Source of the DNA: a virus
Reading direction: 5' to 3' (one strand)
DNA: 38,249 bases
IMG/VR virus record: IMGVR_UViG_3300044684_000585
Location: 1-38,249 of that record
Position 1 is the stretch's first letter. Each line of letters starts with the position of its first letter. Shown piece by piece: positions 1 to 6,475 of this stretch. The position numbers and the translations under genes are program-made. Below the pieces are notes generated by a model. It did no database searches, had not been told where the DNA came from, and saw only the letters and a program-made list of their open reading frames with translations.

Positions 1-555
1 CAGCACGAAGTGGGTGACGACGAAGCCGAGGAAGATCGGCAGCAGGATCTGGATCGCCTCCTTCAGCCCGCGCAGGTTCATCACGATCAACAGGCCGATG
101 AAGAATGCCTCGGCCCACAGTTTATAGGGCTGGAAGCCGAGCGGGAGGAACGACGCGAGCGCATCGACGCCGGACGCGATCGAGATCGCGATGGTCAGCA
201 CGTAGTCGAGGATCAGGGCGCAGCCGGACACGAGGCCGAGATAGGGCCCGACGAGCTTGGTGGCCACGCGATAGCCGCCGCCCCCGGTCGGGAACAGCTC
301 GATCACCTGGTTGTAGGCCAGCGCGATGATGAACACCGTGACGGCGGTGGCGACGGCCAGGTACAGGCCGAGATGCGTATGGGCGCCGAGCGCGCGAAAG
401 GTTTCTTCCGGACCGTACGACGACGACGACAGGCCGTCTGCGCCGAGGCCCACCCAGGCCAGGAAGGCGACCAGGGCCATCGAATGGCGCGTCTCGCTCT
501 TCATGGGGTCGAGCGGCTTGCCCAGGATGATCTCGCGTATCTTGTTATTCTTCAT
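1..555 (-). CDS. APC-family permease, N-terminal part (partial)
   Basis: Translating the minus strand from the ATG at 553-555 gives 185 residues without a stop, running off the left edge. The product starts MKNNKIREIILGKPLDP and has several hydrophobic stretches (about residues 65-85, 100-125 and 150-185) split by short glycine-rich loops, including a GGGGYRVA motif. This is the pattern of an amino acid/cation permease of the APC superfamily in the inner membrane. The substrate cannot be told. It is host DNA outside the prophage and is transcribed away from the tRNA gene. The C-terminal part is outside the window. Confidence 0.75.
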   Translation of the reverse strand, partial: MKNNKIREIILGKPLDPMKSETRHSMALVAFLAWVGLGADGLSSSSYGPEETFRALGAHTHLGLYLAVATAVTVFIIALAYNQVIELFPTGGGGYRVATKLVGPYLGLVSGCALILDYVLTIAISIASGVDALASFLPLGFQPYKLWAEAFFIGLLIVMNLRGLKEAIQILLPIFLGFVVTHFVL

Positions 556-703
556 CGTGCAGGCCGTCTTGCCGGACGGCTCGTTTGCTCAGGTAGGCGA
601 GATCATACGCCGGAACGCCCGCAGCACCCAATGTCCACTGGTCCGGCCGCGCACGCTGGTCAGTTTGGCATCGCATGTGCTAATATGCGCGCCTGCTGTT
701 GCA

Positions 704-788
704 GCCTCTGTGGCGGAATTGGTAGACGCACTTGACTCAAAATCAAGCGCCGAAAGGCGTGCCGGTTCGATTCCGGCCGGAGGCACCA
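704..788 (+). tRNA. tRNA-Leu(CAA)
   Basis: Cloverleaf read by eye. The acceptor stem GCCTCTG (704-710) pairs with CGGAGGC (778-784), followed by discriminator A and an encoded CCA (786-788). The anticodon arm is CTTGA-CTCAAAA-TCAAG with anticodon CAA. A long variable arm (GCGCCGAAAGGCGT) and a GGTTCGATTCC T-arm fit a class II leucine tRNA of 85 nt. It is intact and lies next to a phage integrase, so it is the probable integration target. Confidence 0.95.
744..788 (+). other. Probable prophage attL in the tRNA-Leu 3' half
   Basis: A tyrosine integrase starts 180 bp after the tRNA, and phage genes follow from there to the right edge. Integrases of this kind usually use the anticodon-to-3'-end part of a tRNA as core site, so that the phage copy restores the gene. 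The exact crossover cannot be fixed because the matching attR copy is not in the window. The limits given are only the 3' half of the tRNA. Confidence 0.5.
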
Positions 789-911
789 TTTGCATCAGCA
801 GAAAAGTACCGCATCTACACGCTTTCCAAGTTAAATCAACAACTTAGGAACAGTGTCGCCCCCAAGGGCATTCCGCACTTCCACGCTTTTTACCGCTTTA
901 TCTCGTCACTC

Positions 912-943
912 ATTACGCACGTTTTACGCCATAATTACGCACG
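912..943 (+). repeat. Direct repeat pair ATTACGCACG before int
   Basis: The 10-mer ATTACGCACG occurs at 912-921 and again at 934-943, 22 bp apart (about two helix turns), between the tRNA and the integrase start. A second, looser pair sits around 810-830 and 874-896 (CCGCA-N-TC/TT-N-CACGCTTT). Such repeats are candidates for arm-type integrase binding sites or accessory-factor sites. The role is inferred from position only. The 180-bp gap 789-968 holds no gene that I can see. Confidence 0.3.
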
Positions 944-968
944 AGATTACTCAGCTGGAGTTTAGGGC

Positions 969-1985
969 GTGGCTTCATACGCAAAACGGTCGAACGGCTG
1001 GCGCGCGCAGATCGCGATCCAGGGCGTGCGGGAATCGAAAGTACTATCAACCAAGGCCGAGGCCGTTGCTTGGGCGACGGCACGCGAGGCGGAAATCCGT
1101 GCTGGAAAAGCAACAGGCATTCAGGTCGGCCGGACCGTCGGCGATGCGTTCGATCGCTACGAAAAAGAGGTATCGGCCGCCAAGCGGGGGAAGCGCTTCG
1201 AGTCGCTCAGGCTGAGGGCGATCGGAGCGTGGGAAGTCAACGGAAAGCCATTCCGCGACATGAAGTTGGTCGATGCGACCTCCGAGGTGCTTGGCATGTG
1301 GCGCGACCATCGCCTCAACACCGACAAGGTTAGCGGCTCAACCGTCAATCGCGAGCTGAACCTGCTGTCGAACGTCTTTGCTACCGCCGCCAAAGAATGG
1401 AAGTGGATCGCGGCCAGCCCGACCACCGACGTCCGCCGACCGAAGGAATCGCAACCGCGCGACCGGCTATATACCGAAGACGAGATCGAGCGCATCTGCT
1501 TCGCGCTAGGCTTTGACTTGGGCGGCGAGGAACGGGCCGAGACGATCAGCCAGCGTATTGCCGTGGCATACCTGTTCGCCATCGAGACCGCCATGCGCGC
1601 CGGCGAAATCTGCGGCCTGATTCCCCAGTACGTCAGCGGCCGAACAATCACACTTCCGCCGGCTGTAACGAAGAACGGAACGAAGCGAGCTGTGCCGCTC
1701 TCCAAGCGGGCCGTCGAACTGCTCGAACTGCTGCCACTCCCTAAAGAAGACGACACCGTGTTCGGCTTGACGACGAAGTCGCTCGACGCGTTGTTCCGCA
1801 AGGCCAAGACCCGGGCCGGCATCGAGGATGCTACTTTCCACGACACGCGCCACCTCGCCATCACCAGGTTAGCGAAAAAGCTGAACGTGCTCGACCTGGC
1901 GCGCATGGTCGGACACCGCGACCTCAAGCAGTTGCAGATTTACTACAACGAGACAGCGGAAGCAATGGCCGAGCGCCTCGACTAA
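969..1985 (+). CDS. int: Phage tyrosine integrase
   Basis: A 338-residue site-specific recombinase that would insert and excise the prophage at the tRNA-Leu gene. The N-terminal part (about 1-60) resembles an arm-binding domain and 60-160 a core-binding SAM-like domain. The catalytic domain (about 165-338) shows R210 (AMRAGEICGL), K235, the HDTRH motif with H291 and R294, H316 (MVGHRDL) and Y325 as probable nucleophile. The start is a GTG at 969 preceded by GGAG at 956-959. It reads away from the tRNA, and no excisionase lies beside it; an excisionase-like gene sits at the far right end of the window and would neighbour int in the circular phage. The product appears complete. Confidence 0.95.
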   Translation: MASYAKRSNGWRAQIAIQGVRESKVLSTKAEAVAWATAREAEIRAGKATGIQVGRTVGDAFDRYEKEVSAAKRGKRFESLRLRAIGAWEVNGKPFRDMKLVDATSEVLGMWRDHRLNTDKVSGSTVNRELNLLSNVFATAAKEWKWIAASPTTDVRRPKESQPRDRLYTEDEIERICFALGFDLGGEERAETISQRIAVAYLFAIETAMRAGEICGLIPQYVSGRTITLPPAVTKNGTKRAVPLSKRAVELLELLPLPKEDDTVFGLTTKSLDALFRKAKTRAGIEDATFHDTRHLAITRLAKKLNVLDLARMVGHRDLKQLQIYYNETAEAMAERLD

Positions 1986-2049
1986 GTCTTGAGCTATAGC
2001 CCCTTTTAAATTGACCCCTGCTAAGTTGCCATAAACGCAAATCTGAGAC

Positions 2050-2077
2050 GATGCCTCCACAATATTTCGGAGGCATC
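2050..2077 (+). promoter_or_regulatory. Hairpin sequestering the hcp ribosome binding site
   Basis: GATGCCTCC (2050-2058) and GGAGGCATC (2069-2077) are perfect 9-bp inverted arms around the 10-nt loop ACAATATTTC. The right arm holds the Shine-Dalgarno GGAGG and ends one base before the hcp ATG (2078). In RNA the stem would hide the ribosome binding site. This layout suits a translational switch such as a thermometer or a protein-binding operator, but which one cannot be read from the sequence. Confidence 0.65.
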
Positions 2078-2569
2078 ATGGCGATCGACGTTTATCTGCA
2101 GATCGACGGCATCAAGGGCGAATCGGCCGACAGCCAGCATCAAGGCTGGCTGGAATGCGTCTCGGTCAATTGGAAACTGCACCAACCCAGGAGCGCAACG
2201 TCGTCGACGGCCGGCGGGCACACCGCCGAACGCGCCGAGCTGTCGGACGTAACGTTCTCGAAGCTGTGTGACCTGGCTTCGCCGATCCTGGCCCAGCATT
2301 GCGCGATGGGCAAGACGATTCCAAAGGCGAAGTTCGAGTTCTTCCGGGCGGACGGCCAAGGCACCCGCGTCAAGTACTACGAGGTCGAACTGGACAACGT
2401 CGTGATCGGCGAGGTGGCACAGTCGGTGTCTGCGGGGATCGGGATGGTTGACCACATCGGCTTGAAGTTCTCCAGGGTGAAGTGGAAGTATACCCAGCAG
2501 AAGATCGCGGGCGGCGCCGGCGGCAATACCGCTGGCGGCTGGGATCTTGCCACCAACCGGATCGCGTGA
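2078..2569 (+). CDS. hcp: T6SS tube protein Hcp
   Basis: A 163-residue protein of the Hcp1 family. It starts MAIDVYLQIDGIKGES, has the usual AQHCAMGKTIPKAKFEFF stretch, and ends with a beta-rich VGMVDHIGLKFSRVKWKY-like region typical of the hexameric ring fold. Hcp rings form the inner tube of the type VI secretion system and also carry small effectors in their lumen. The ATG at 2078 was chosen over an upstream ATG (2051) because GGAGG lies just before it and family members begin MAIDxYL. No other T6SS structural gene is nearby, so this is an orphan hcp that would rely on a host T6SS elsewhere. It is followed after 1 bp by an immunity gene and then an amidase effector gene, as a plus-strand cassette. 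Confidence 0.93.
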   Translation: MAIDVYLQIDGIKGESADSQHQGWLECVSVNWKLHQPRSATSSTAGGHTAERAELSDVTFSKLCDLASPILAQHCAMGKTIPKAKFEFFRADGQGTRVKYYEVELDNVVIGEVAQSVSAGIGMVDHIGLKFSRVKWKYTQQKIAGGAGGNTAGGWDLATNRIA

Positions 2570-2570
2570 C

Positions 2571-3014
2571 ATGGCGGCCCCATCGAACGCACGCCGCGCC
2601 GCCTCCGCGCTGGCCCTGATGCTGGCCCTGATGCTGGCGGCGGCCTCCGTGCCGGCGTCGCAGCCCCAGGATGACGAGCATCCCTTCATCATGCCTGGCA
2701 CGCCAGCCAAGACCATCCCCGCCCCGTCGCCGTGGTTCACCGGCGAGCAACTGCTGCGCCGACTGGAACAGGGCGATGCCAGCGCCGTCGAGTACGTCAA
2801 GGGCGTCTATGACGCCACGGAGAGTGGTCTATGGTGCTACACGGGCCGCACGCACGTAAAGCTGCGCAAACAGTCGCCTGAGGCCATGCGTACGGACGCG
2901 GTGACCTTCCTGCGTAAGTTGACGGCCACGCAGCGGAAGGAGCGCGCATCGGATCAGCTCGTGCGAATGTGGCAAATACGTTGGCCTTGCCCTCCCGATA
3001 ACTGCTGTATTTGA
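2571..3014 (+). CDS. Tai4/Rap1a-type T6SS immunity protein
   Basis: A 147-residue secreted protein. Residues about 8-30 form a signal peptide (RR followed by a long Ala/Leu/Met core), so it should act in the periplasm. The mature part has the family pattern: an early LL motif (GEQLLRRLEQGD), a YVKGVYDA motif with a following WC, an AVTFLRKL helix, then QLVRMWQIRWPC near the end. Rap1a/Tai4 proteins bind and block Tae4 peptidoglycan amidases, protecting the cell from itself and its kin. The ATG is 1 bp after the hcp stop and the effector gene follows after 15 bp, which supports the pairing. Immunity-before-effector order is less common. Function rests on pattern and context rather than on a search. 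Confidence 0.8.
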   Translation: MAAPSNARRAASALALMLALMLAAASVPASQPQDDEHPFIMPGTPAKTIPAPSPWFTGEQLLRRLEQGDASAVEYVKGVYDATESGLWCYTGRTHVKLRKQSPEAMRTDAVTFLRKLTATQRKERASDQLVRMWQIRWPCPPDNCCI

Positions 3015-3029
3015 CCCAGGGAGGACACC

Positions 3030-3512
3030 ATGCACATGCCCACGCCACCCTACGCACTTCTGCGCATGCACTTTCCCGATTCGTACAACGTCCCGCCCGA
3101 AGAGCTGTGGCGTTGGATCGGGCACACGGAAAAGATACTCGACTCGGCCTGGCGCAACACCTGCGCCATCCGCATGAGCCTAGCGCTTCACGGTGCCGGA
3201 ATCCACCTGCCGGCCGGATACCTAAGAATCGAAGCCGGTAAGTACCGTGGCAAGTTCATCGAGATCAAGCAGGAGACGCTGGCCAGCTACCTGTGCACGA
3301 TTTGGGGGGAGCCGGAAAAATTTGGCGCGGCGCTCCTGCGCGAGCGTGTAGGCAACCGCCGCGGCGTGATCCGCTTCGTCCAGCTATGGGGACCATATGA
3401 CCCTCAGGGGCACATCGACCTGATTTGCCACGATGAGTGGCACCGCTTGGCGTGCGAAGGCGGCCACGTGTACGTGCATGCCGTCGAGTGCTGGTTCTGG
3501 GAGTGCCCCTGA
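3030..3512 (+). CDS. Tae4-type T6SS amidase effector
   Basis: A 160-residue protein with the marks of the Tae4 peptidoglycan amidases, NlpC/P60-like cysteine enzymes that cut the peptide cross-links of the target cell wall. The probable catalytic Cys is C45 in NTCAIRMSLALHGAG, and the probable catalytic His is H128 in the GHIDL motif, with acidic residues at 130 and 135. Family enzymes have Cys and His at almost the same positions. There is no signal peptide, as expected for cargo delivered by T6SS, probably inside Hcp. The ATG at 3030 follows GGGAGG at 3020-3025. Together with the preceding hcp and immunity genes it forms a complete deliver/kill/protect cassette on the prophage. Confidence 0.85.
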   Translation: MHMPTPPYALLRMHFPDSYNVPPEELWRWIGHTEKILDSAWRNTCAIRMSLALHGAGIHLPAGYLRIEAGKYRGKFIEIKQETLASYLCTIWGEPEKFGAALLRERVGNRRGVIRFVQLWGPYDPQGHIDLICHDEWHRLACEGGHVYVHAVECWFWECP

Positions 3513-3523
3513 ATCGCCGGGGA

Positions 3524-3547
3524 GGCTGTGCAGACGTCCGCACAGCC
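3524..3547. repeat. 24-bp near-palindrome, copy 1 of the GTGCAGACGTCTGCAC family
   Basis: GGCTGTGC (3524-3531) and GCACAGCC (3540-3547) flank AGACGTCC, so the whole 24 bp is self-complementary except for one A/C position in each half. The core matches the 16-bp palindrome seen at four other places in the window. It lies in the 46-bp gap between two convergent stop codons (amidase 3512, methylase 3559), where it could act as a hairpin barrier. There is no U-run on either side, so it is not a classical terminator. Confidence 0.6.
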
Positions 3548-3558
3548 CCTATCTCGCG

Positions 3559-4347
3559 CTAGAACAAGCCCGCTGGCTCCGCAGCACGATCCCAGCTGTA
3601 GATGATGACCTCCGACCGCTCCACCGACTTTCCACCGCCTCCGACCGTGTAAGTAATCGGCACGGTGTCGATCTGGAAGCGGGAGAAGATCCTCCGAATC
3701 TCTGGATGATCGTTCAGGCTGATAATCGCCTTGCCCTTCAGCCGGCCGAGCAGCTCGGCCATCTTCTCGTATTCCTGCAGGGGGAAGTCGACGCCATAGC
3801 CTTCCGTTTCCCAGTAGGGCGGGTCCAGGTAGAACAGAGTGTGCGGTCGATCATACCGCTCCATCAACTTGAACCAATCCATGTTCTCGATGAAAGCCCC
3901 AGACAATCGCAGATGTGCGGCCGACAGGTTCTCTTCGATACGCAGCAGGTTGACCGGCGGCGTCGTGGTCGCGGTACCCCACGTCTGCCCGTCGACCTTG
4001 CCGCCGAATGCATGCTGCTGCAGGTAGAAGAATCGAACGGCGCGTTGTATGTCGGTCAGCGTCTCCGGCGGCGTCTCCTGATGCCACTTGAACACTTCTC
4101 GGCTTGAGAGCGCGTATTTGAAATGTCGAACGAACTCCTCGAGGTGATTCTGCACTACACGGTAGAGCCGCACCAGCTCGCCATTGATGTCGTTGATGAC
4201 CTCAACCTCTGCAGGCGGACGCATGAAGTACAGCGCAGCACCGCCGGCGAACACCTCGACGTAGCACTTGTGCGGCGGGAACTGAGGAATGATGTGGCCG
4301 GCCAGGCGTCGCTTGCCGCCGATCCACGGAATAATTGGGTTTGCCAT
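3559..4347 (-). CDS. D12-class adenine-N6 DNA methyltransferase (Dam-like)
   Basis: A 262-residue enzyme of the D12/Dam class. It has the N-terminal WIGGKRRL motif (8-15), the AdoMet-binding motif EVFAGGAAL (31-39), and the catalytic DPPY at 175-178 preceded by LFYL. It would methylate adenine N6 in a short recognition sequence. In phages such orphan enzymes usually protect phage DNA from restriction or alter regulation. The length fits the family and no restriction partner is present. The gene is on the minus strand, convergent with the T6SS cassette, with a 215-bp upstream gap holding a strong hairpin. The recognition sequence cannot be deduced here. Confidence 0.9.
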   Translation of the reverse strand: MANPIIPWIGGKRRLAGHIIPQFPPHKCYVEVFAGGAALYFMRPPAEVEVINDINGELVRLYRVVQNHLEEFVRHFKYALSSREVFKWHQETPPETLTDIQRAVRFFYLQQHAFGGKVDGQTWGTATTTPPVNLLRIEENLSAAHLRLSGAFIENMDWFKLMERYDRPHTLFYLDPPYWETEGYGVDFPLQEYEKMAELLGRLKGKAIISLNDHPEIRRIFSRFQIDTVPITYTVGGGGKSVERSEVIIYSWDRAAEPAGLF

Positions 4348-4450
4348 AACTGAACCTTTTACCTTGGAGCAACTGATGTGCTAGACTCCACGCGCCTTCC
4401 GGAAGGTGGCAGGGCCTAGCTCGGTTCACTGGCTGCATCAGTGGATTGAG

Positions 4451-4484
4451 GCCGGCCGCCGTTGTTAGCGCAACAGCGGCCGGC
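4451..4484. other. Strong imperfect hairpin between divergent genes
   Basis: GCCGGCCGC (4451-4459) pairs with GCGGCCGGC (4476-4484). After one mismatch GTTG (4461-4464) pairs with CAAC (4471-4474) around a TTAGCG loop. No T-run follows on either strand, so intrinsic termination is unlikely. It lies in the 215-bp region 4348-4562 between the methylase start and a small plus-strand ORF, together with the 12-bp palindrome CCTTCCGGAAGG (4395-4406). A regulatory role is possible but unproven. Confidence 0.4.
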
Positions 4485-4562
4485 GCTCTGTCTTTGAACA
4501 ACTTCTATATTTCGATGATGGGCATCACCGCCGGGGGATCAGACCGGCGGTACAGTGGCGGC

Positions 4563-4757
4563 ATGACACCGCGCGTCGACCTCATCACCTCCAGCCAGAT
4601 TGACCTGGCCCTTCTCCTGCTGCCCGAGATAACCTGGCTGGAGGCGTCTTGCATGCTCGCAGTCAGCGGCGTACCACCGGAAATAGCAGCGCGGGTATTG
4701 ACCCTGCCAAGCGCTCGCCGCGAGGTGTCGGCAGTGGTTCCGCCGGCAGCGCCGTGA
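4563..4757 (+). CDS. Small hypothetical protein
   Basis: A possible 64-residue product starting MTPRVDLITSSQIDLAL, mostly helical, with a Leu/Ala-rich middle and a proline-rich tail. The frame stays open upstream to 4446, but the ATG at 4563 gives the most natural small phage protein. The ribosome binding site (GTGGCGGC) is weak. It is divergent from the methylase and convergent with the spanin genes. I do not recognise a family. The short gap 4758-4829 shows nothing clear. Confidence 0.4.
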   Translation: MTPRVDLITSSQIDLALLLLPEITWLEASCMLAVSGVPPEIAARVLTLPSARREVSAVVPPAAP

Positions 4758-4829
4758 CGATTCTGCCTCGATCGTCTGTACTCAGGATGAGCACCGCCTC
4801 GCCATGCGACGGGATAACGTGAAAGTCCA

Positions 4830-5393
4830 TCACGGCGCCGGGCTATCGGACGCCGCTTTCACGGCGTCGTAGGCGGCGACGCAGGCCTGCAGGCCTGCGA
4901 TGGCGTCGCTCCTGGTCTGCCGCAGCCATTCAAGATCTGCTGCAACTCGTCCGTCGAGACTTGCGGTTGCCGGGCCGTCTGCCGCACCCATTCCGGCAGC
5001 GCCGGCACCTTGATCGGGTCCGGCCGAAGCAGCACGGCAGGTCCCGGCGATGGCGACTGACAGCCAGCGACGGCCAGCAGCGAGATCAGACTGCAAAGCA
5101 GCAGAGCGGTTTTGCGCATCAGCGATTTCCTTTCCTTGGTTAGCGATGGTGGCCAGCGCGGCATCGAGCGCAGCCTGTTTCTTGAAGATGATGCCGTTGA
5201 GTCGATCGCGCTCGGCCTTGGCCTGAACGTCGCGCACGCGCTCGATCTGGTCACGGCGCGCCGATTCCTGAGCCACACCGAGGTCGACCAGGTGCGCGCT
5301 GTACAACAGCGCGGCGCCGGCGGCGACGGCAGACAGCGCCGCGATCGCGGCCCAGCGAGAGATTCCCAAACGAAGAAGGAGCGCTTCGATCAT
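4830..5393 (-). CDS. Rz-like inner-membrane spanin
   Basis: A 187-residue protein that starts with a short cytoplasmic tail and one membrane segment (about 14-34), followed by a long charged coiled coil (about 45-100: ESARRDQIERVRDVQAKAERDRL and onward). This is the i-spanin layout. With the outer-membrane lipoprotein Rz1 it would join and fuse inner and outer membranes in the last step of lysis. The ATG at 5391-5393 overlaps the endolysin stop (ATGA), showing translational coupling. Rz1 lies inside it in another frame, as in lambda. The C-terminal half is alanine/glycine-rich, probably because it is constrained by the overlapping rz1 frame. Confidence 0.8.
   Translation of the reverse strand: MIEALLLRLGISRWAAIAALSAVAAGAALLYSAHLVDLGVAQESARRDQIERVRDVQAKAERDRLNGIIFKKQAALDAALATIANQGKEIADAQNRSAALQSDLAAGRRWLSVAIAGTCRAASAGPDQGAGAAGMGAADGPATASLDGRVAADLEWLRQTRSDAIAGLQACVAAYDAVKAASDSPAP
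4859..5119 (-). CDS. Rz1-like outer-membrane lipoprotein spanin (nested)
   Basis: An 86-residue product in a different frame within the Rz gene. It starts MRKTALLLCSLISLLAVAGC, a lipoprotein signal with lipobox LAVAGC (Cys20). The mature part is rich in Pro (SPSPGP, RPDPIKVPALPEW), a hallmark of o-spanins. The ATG at 5117-5119 follows GGAAAGGAAA. It would be anchored in the outer membrane and pair with Rz in the periplasm. The frame is open further upstream to 5278, but the signal peptide and ribosome binding site fix this start. Confidence 0.85.
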   Translation of the reverse strand: MRKTALLLCSLISLLAVAGCQSPSPGPAVLLRPDPIKVPALPEWVRQTARQPQVSTDELQQILNGCGRPGATPSQACRPASPPTTP

Positions 5394-5884
5394 GACGCCC
5401 CCTTGAGACACAGCTCGCGCTCACGCTGGCGGCGCCGGGTGAGGCCGAGGACTTCTTTGCCGCCGACGCGGTTCCACATCAGCAGTGCGTCGCATGCGCC
5501 GGTCATGTCGCCGGCGCTGGCCCGGCGCGCCATGCTCGAGCCGCAGAACGCCGGCACGCCGATGTTGAATGCCGCGTCGACGAACGCGATCTTCTGGCCA
5601 TCGGTCAGGCGATGCCACGGCAGGCAAGGCTCGATCCCTTCCGCGTGGCGGGCCAAGTCACGATCGAGCTGCGCGTCGCACTCGGCCGGCGTGTACGTCT
5701 TGCCGGCCTGCGCGTGCTCGGTGGCGCCGTCGCAGTACGTCAGCACGCCGCCGATGTCGCGGTAGGTCTTAAGCGCCCGGCCTTCCTGCGCCGGCGTGAA
5801 CGCCAGCAGCGCGGTCGCCGCTACCGCACCGACGATGGCGACAAGGCCGCGCCTCGATCTGGTCTTGGTTTGGTCGGTGGCCAT
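5390..5884 (-). CDS. GH24 endolysin (lysozyme)
   Basis: A 164-residue lysozyme of the T4/lambdoid muramidase type. The catalytic triad has the usual spacing: E34, D43 and T49 (QEGRALKTYRDIGGVLT), which is E-x8-D-x5-T. An N-terminal hydrophobic segment (about 14-30, GLVAIVGAVAATALLAF) after RSRR suggests a signal-anchor-release or signal-peptide endolysin exported by the host. The ATG at 5884 has GGAGG 7 nt upstream and overlaps the preceding stop (TGATG); a GTG one codon earlier is an alternative. It sits between the membrane proteins and the spanins in a standard lysis operon. Confidence 0.9.
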   Translation of the reverse strand: MATDQTKTRSRRGLVAIVGAVAATALLAFTPAQEGRALKTYRDIGGVLTYCDGATEHAQAGKTYTPAECDAQLDRDLARHAEGIEPCLPWHRLTDGQKIAFVDAAFNIGVPAFCGSSMARRASAGDMTGACDALLMWNRVGGKEVLGLTRRRQRERELCLKGAS

Positions 5885-6138
5885 CACACACCTCCAGTCT
5901 TATTGGCGAGCAGCGGTTTGATCTGCAGCCAGCCGCGATACACCTGCAGCGAGAACTTGGCCACCACGATTGCAAAACCCATGTAGCGGAAGGTGTTCAC
6001 GCCCAGGTGCGGGGCCAGCGCCGGCATCCAGCCCTCGACCGTTGCAATGATTTGATCTGCGTACGGATACGCCAGCAGGAGCAGCGCCCACACGTACTTG
6101 CGAGCCAGTTCCAGTGCTGCGTTGAGCCGGGCCCTCAT
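5884..6138 (-). CDS. Small membrane protein of the lysis cassette
   Basis: An 84-residue protein with two hydrophobic segments (about 15-33, VWALLLLAYPYADQIIA, and about 50-68, YMGFAIVVAKFSLQVY) and a short basic tail. It may be a second holin, an antiholin or a pinholin partner. It overlaps the holin stop by ATGA and precedes the endolysin, so it is translated with both. I do not recognise the family with certainty. Confidence 0.7.
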   Translation of the reverse strand: MRARLNAALELARKYVWALLLLAYPYADQIIATVEGWMPALAPHLGVNTFRYMGFAIVVAKFSLQVYRGWLQIKPLLANKTGGV

Positions 6139-6338
6139 TGCTTGTCTCCCAGTTGCGCAGCTAGAGCGCGCTCTTCGCGGTGATCCCGGCGGGCTCGATA
6201 GATCACATTCGCCGCGCAGGTTACCAGGGCCGTGACGATGCCGACGATCACGCCGATACGCTCGAGGGTCAGGGAGGCGCCGATCGAGCCGACGGCGCCG
6301 GCGATGCTCGTTGCTTCAAAACTGTTTAATTTGCTCAT
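6135..6338 (-). CDS. HP1-type phage holin
   Basis: A 67-residue protein with a small, Gly/Ala-rich N-terminal half, one clear membrane segment (about 27-48, RIGVIVGIVTALVTCAANVIY) and a strongly charged C-terminus (RARRDHREERALAAQL). Size, pattern and the SKL-x-SFEATSIAGAVGSIGASLTLER start resemble HP1-family holins, which open the inner membrane to time lysis. First gene of the lysis cassette; its start follows a 137-bp gap with a terminator and a palindrome, so it may have its own promoter. Confidence 0.75.
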   Translation of the reverse strand: MSKLNSFEATSIAGAVGSIGASLTLERIGVIVGIVTALVTCAANVIYRARRDHREERALAAQLGDKQ

Positions 6339-6384
6339 TGGACATTTGGACTTTCATTGTTATCGCCGAAGCTTTTTGTGAGTT

Positions 6385-6400
6385 GTGCAGACGTCTGCAC
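6385..6400. repeat. Palindrome GTGCAGACGTCTGCAC, intergenic copy
   Basis: A perfect 16-bp palindrome in the 137-bp gap between the tail fibre gene and the holin. Outside it, GCCGAAG (6365-6371) and CTTCGGC (6400-6406) form a further inverted pair, so a larger nested hairpin is possible in the holin leader. The same 16-mer or close variants occur at 3524, 23593, 34018 and 36616. A binding site for a dimeric regulator or a mobile palindrome are both possible. Confidence 0.6.
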
Positions 6401-6420
6401 TTCGGCCCAGGAGGGCCGGC

Positions 6421-6449
6421 AAAAGAAAAGGGCCGCTCTATGGCGGCCC
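6421..6449 (-). terminator. Intrinsic terminator after the tail fibre gene
   Basis: On the minus strand GGGCCGC (6449-6443) and GCGGCCC (6436-6430) form a 7-bp GC stem around a 6-nt loop, followed at once by TTTTCTTTT (6429-6421). It lies 27 bp beyond the tail fibre stop and separates the tail genes from the lysis cassette. Confidence 0.85.
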
Positions 6450-6475
6450 ACGGATAGGAATATTCAACGGATGCT

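Noticed and set aside
10-735. Plus-strand frame (241 codons) opposite the permease and running into the tRNA
   Set aside because: Antisense to a membrane protein with proper hydrophobic segments, and it ends inside tRNA-Leu.
2011-2040. Possible promoter TTGACC...TAAACG before hcp
   Set aside because: Spacer is only 15 bp and the -10 box is poor, so it was not called.
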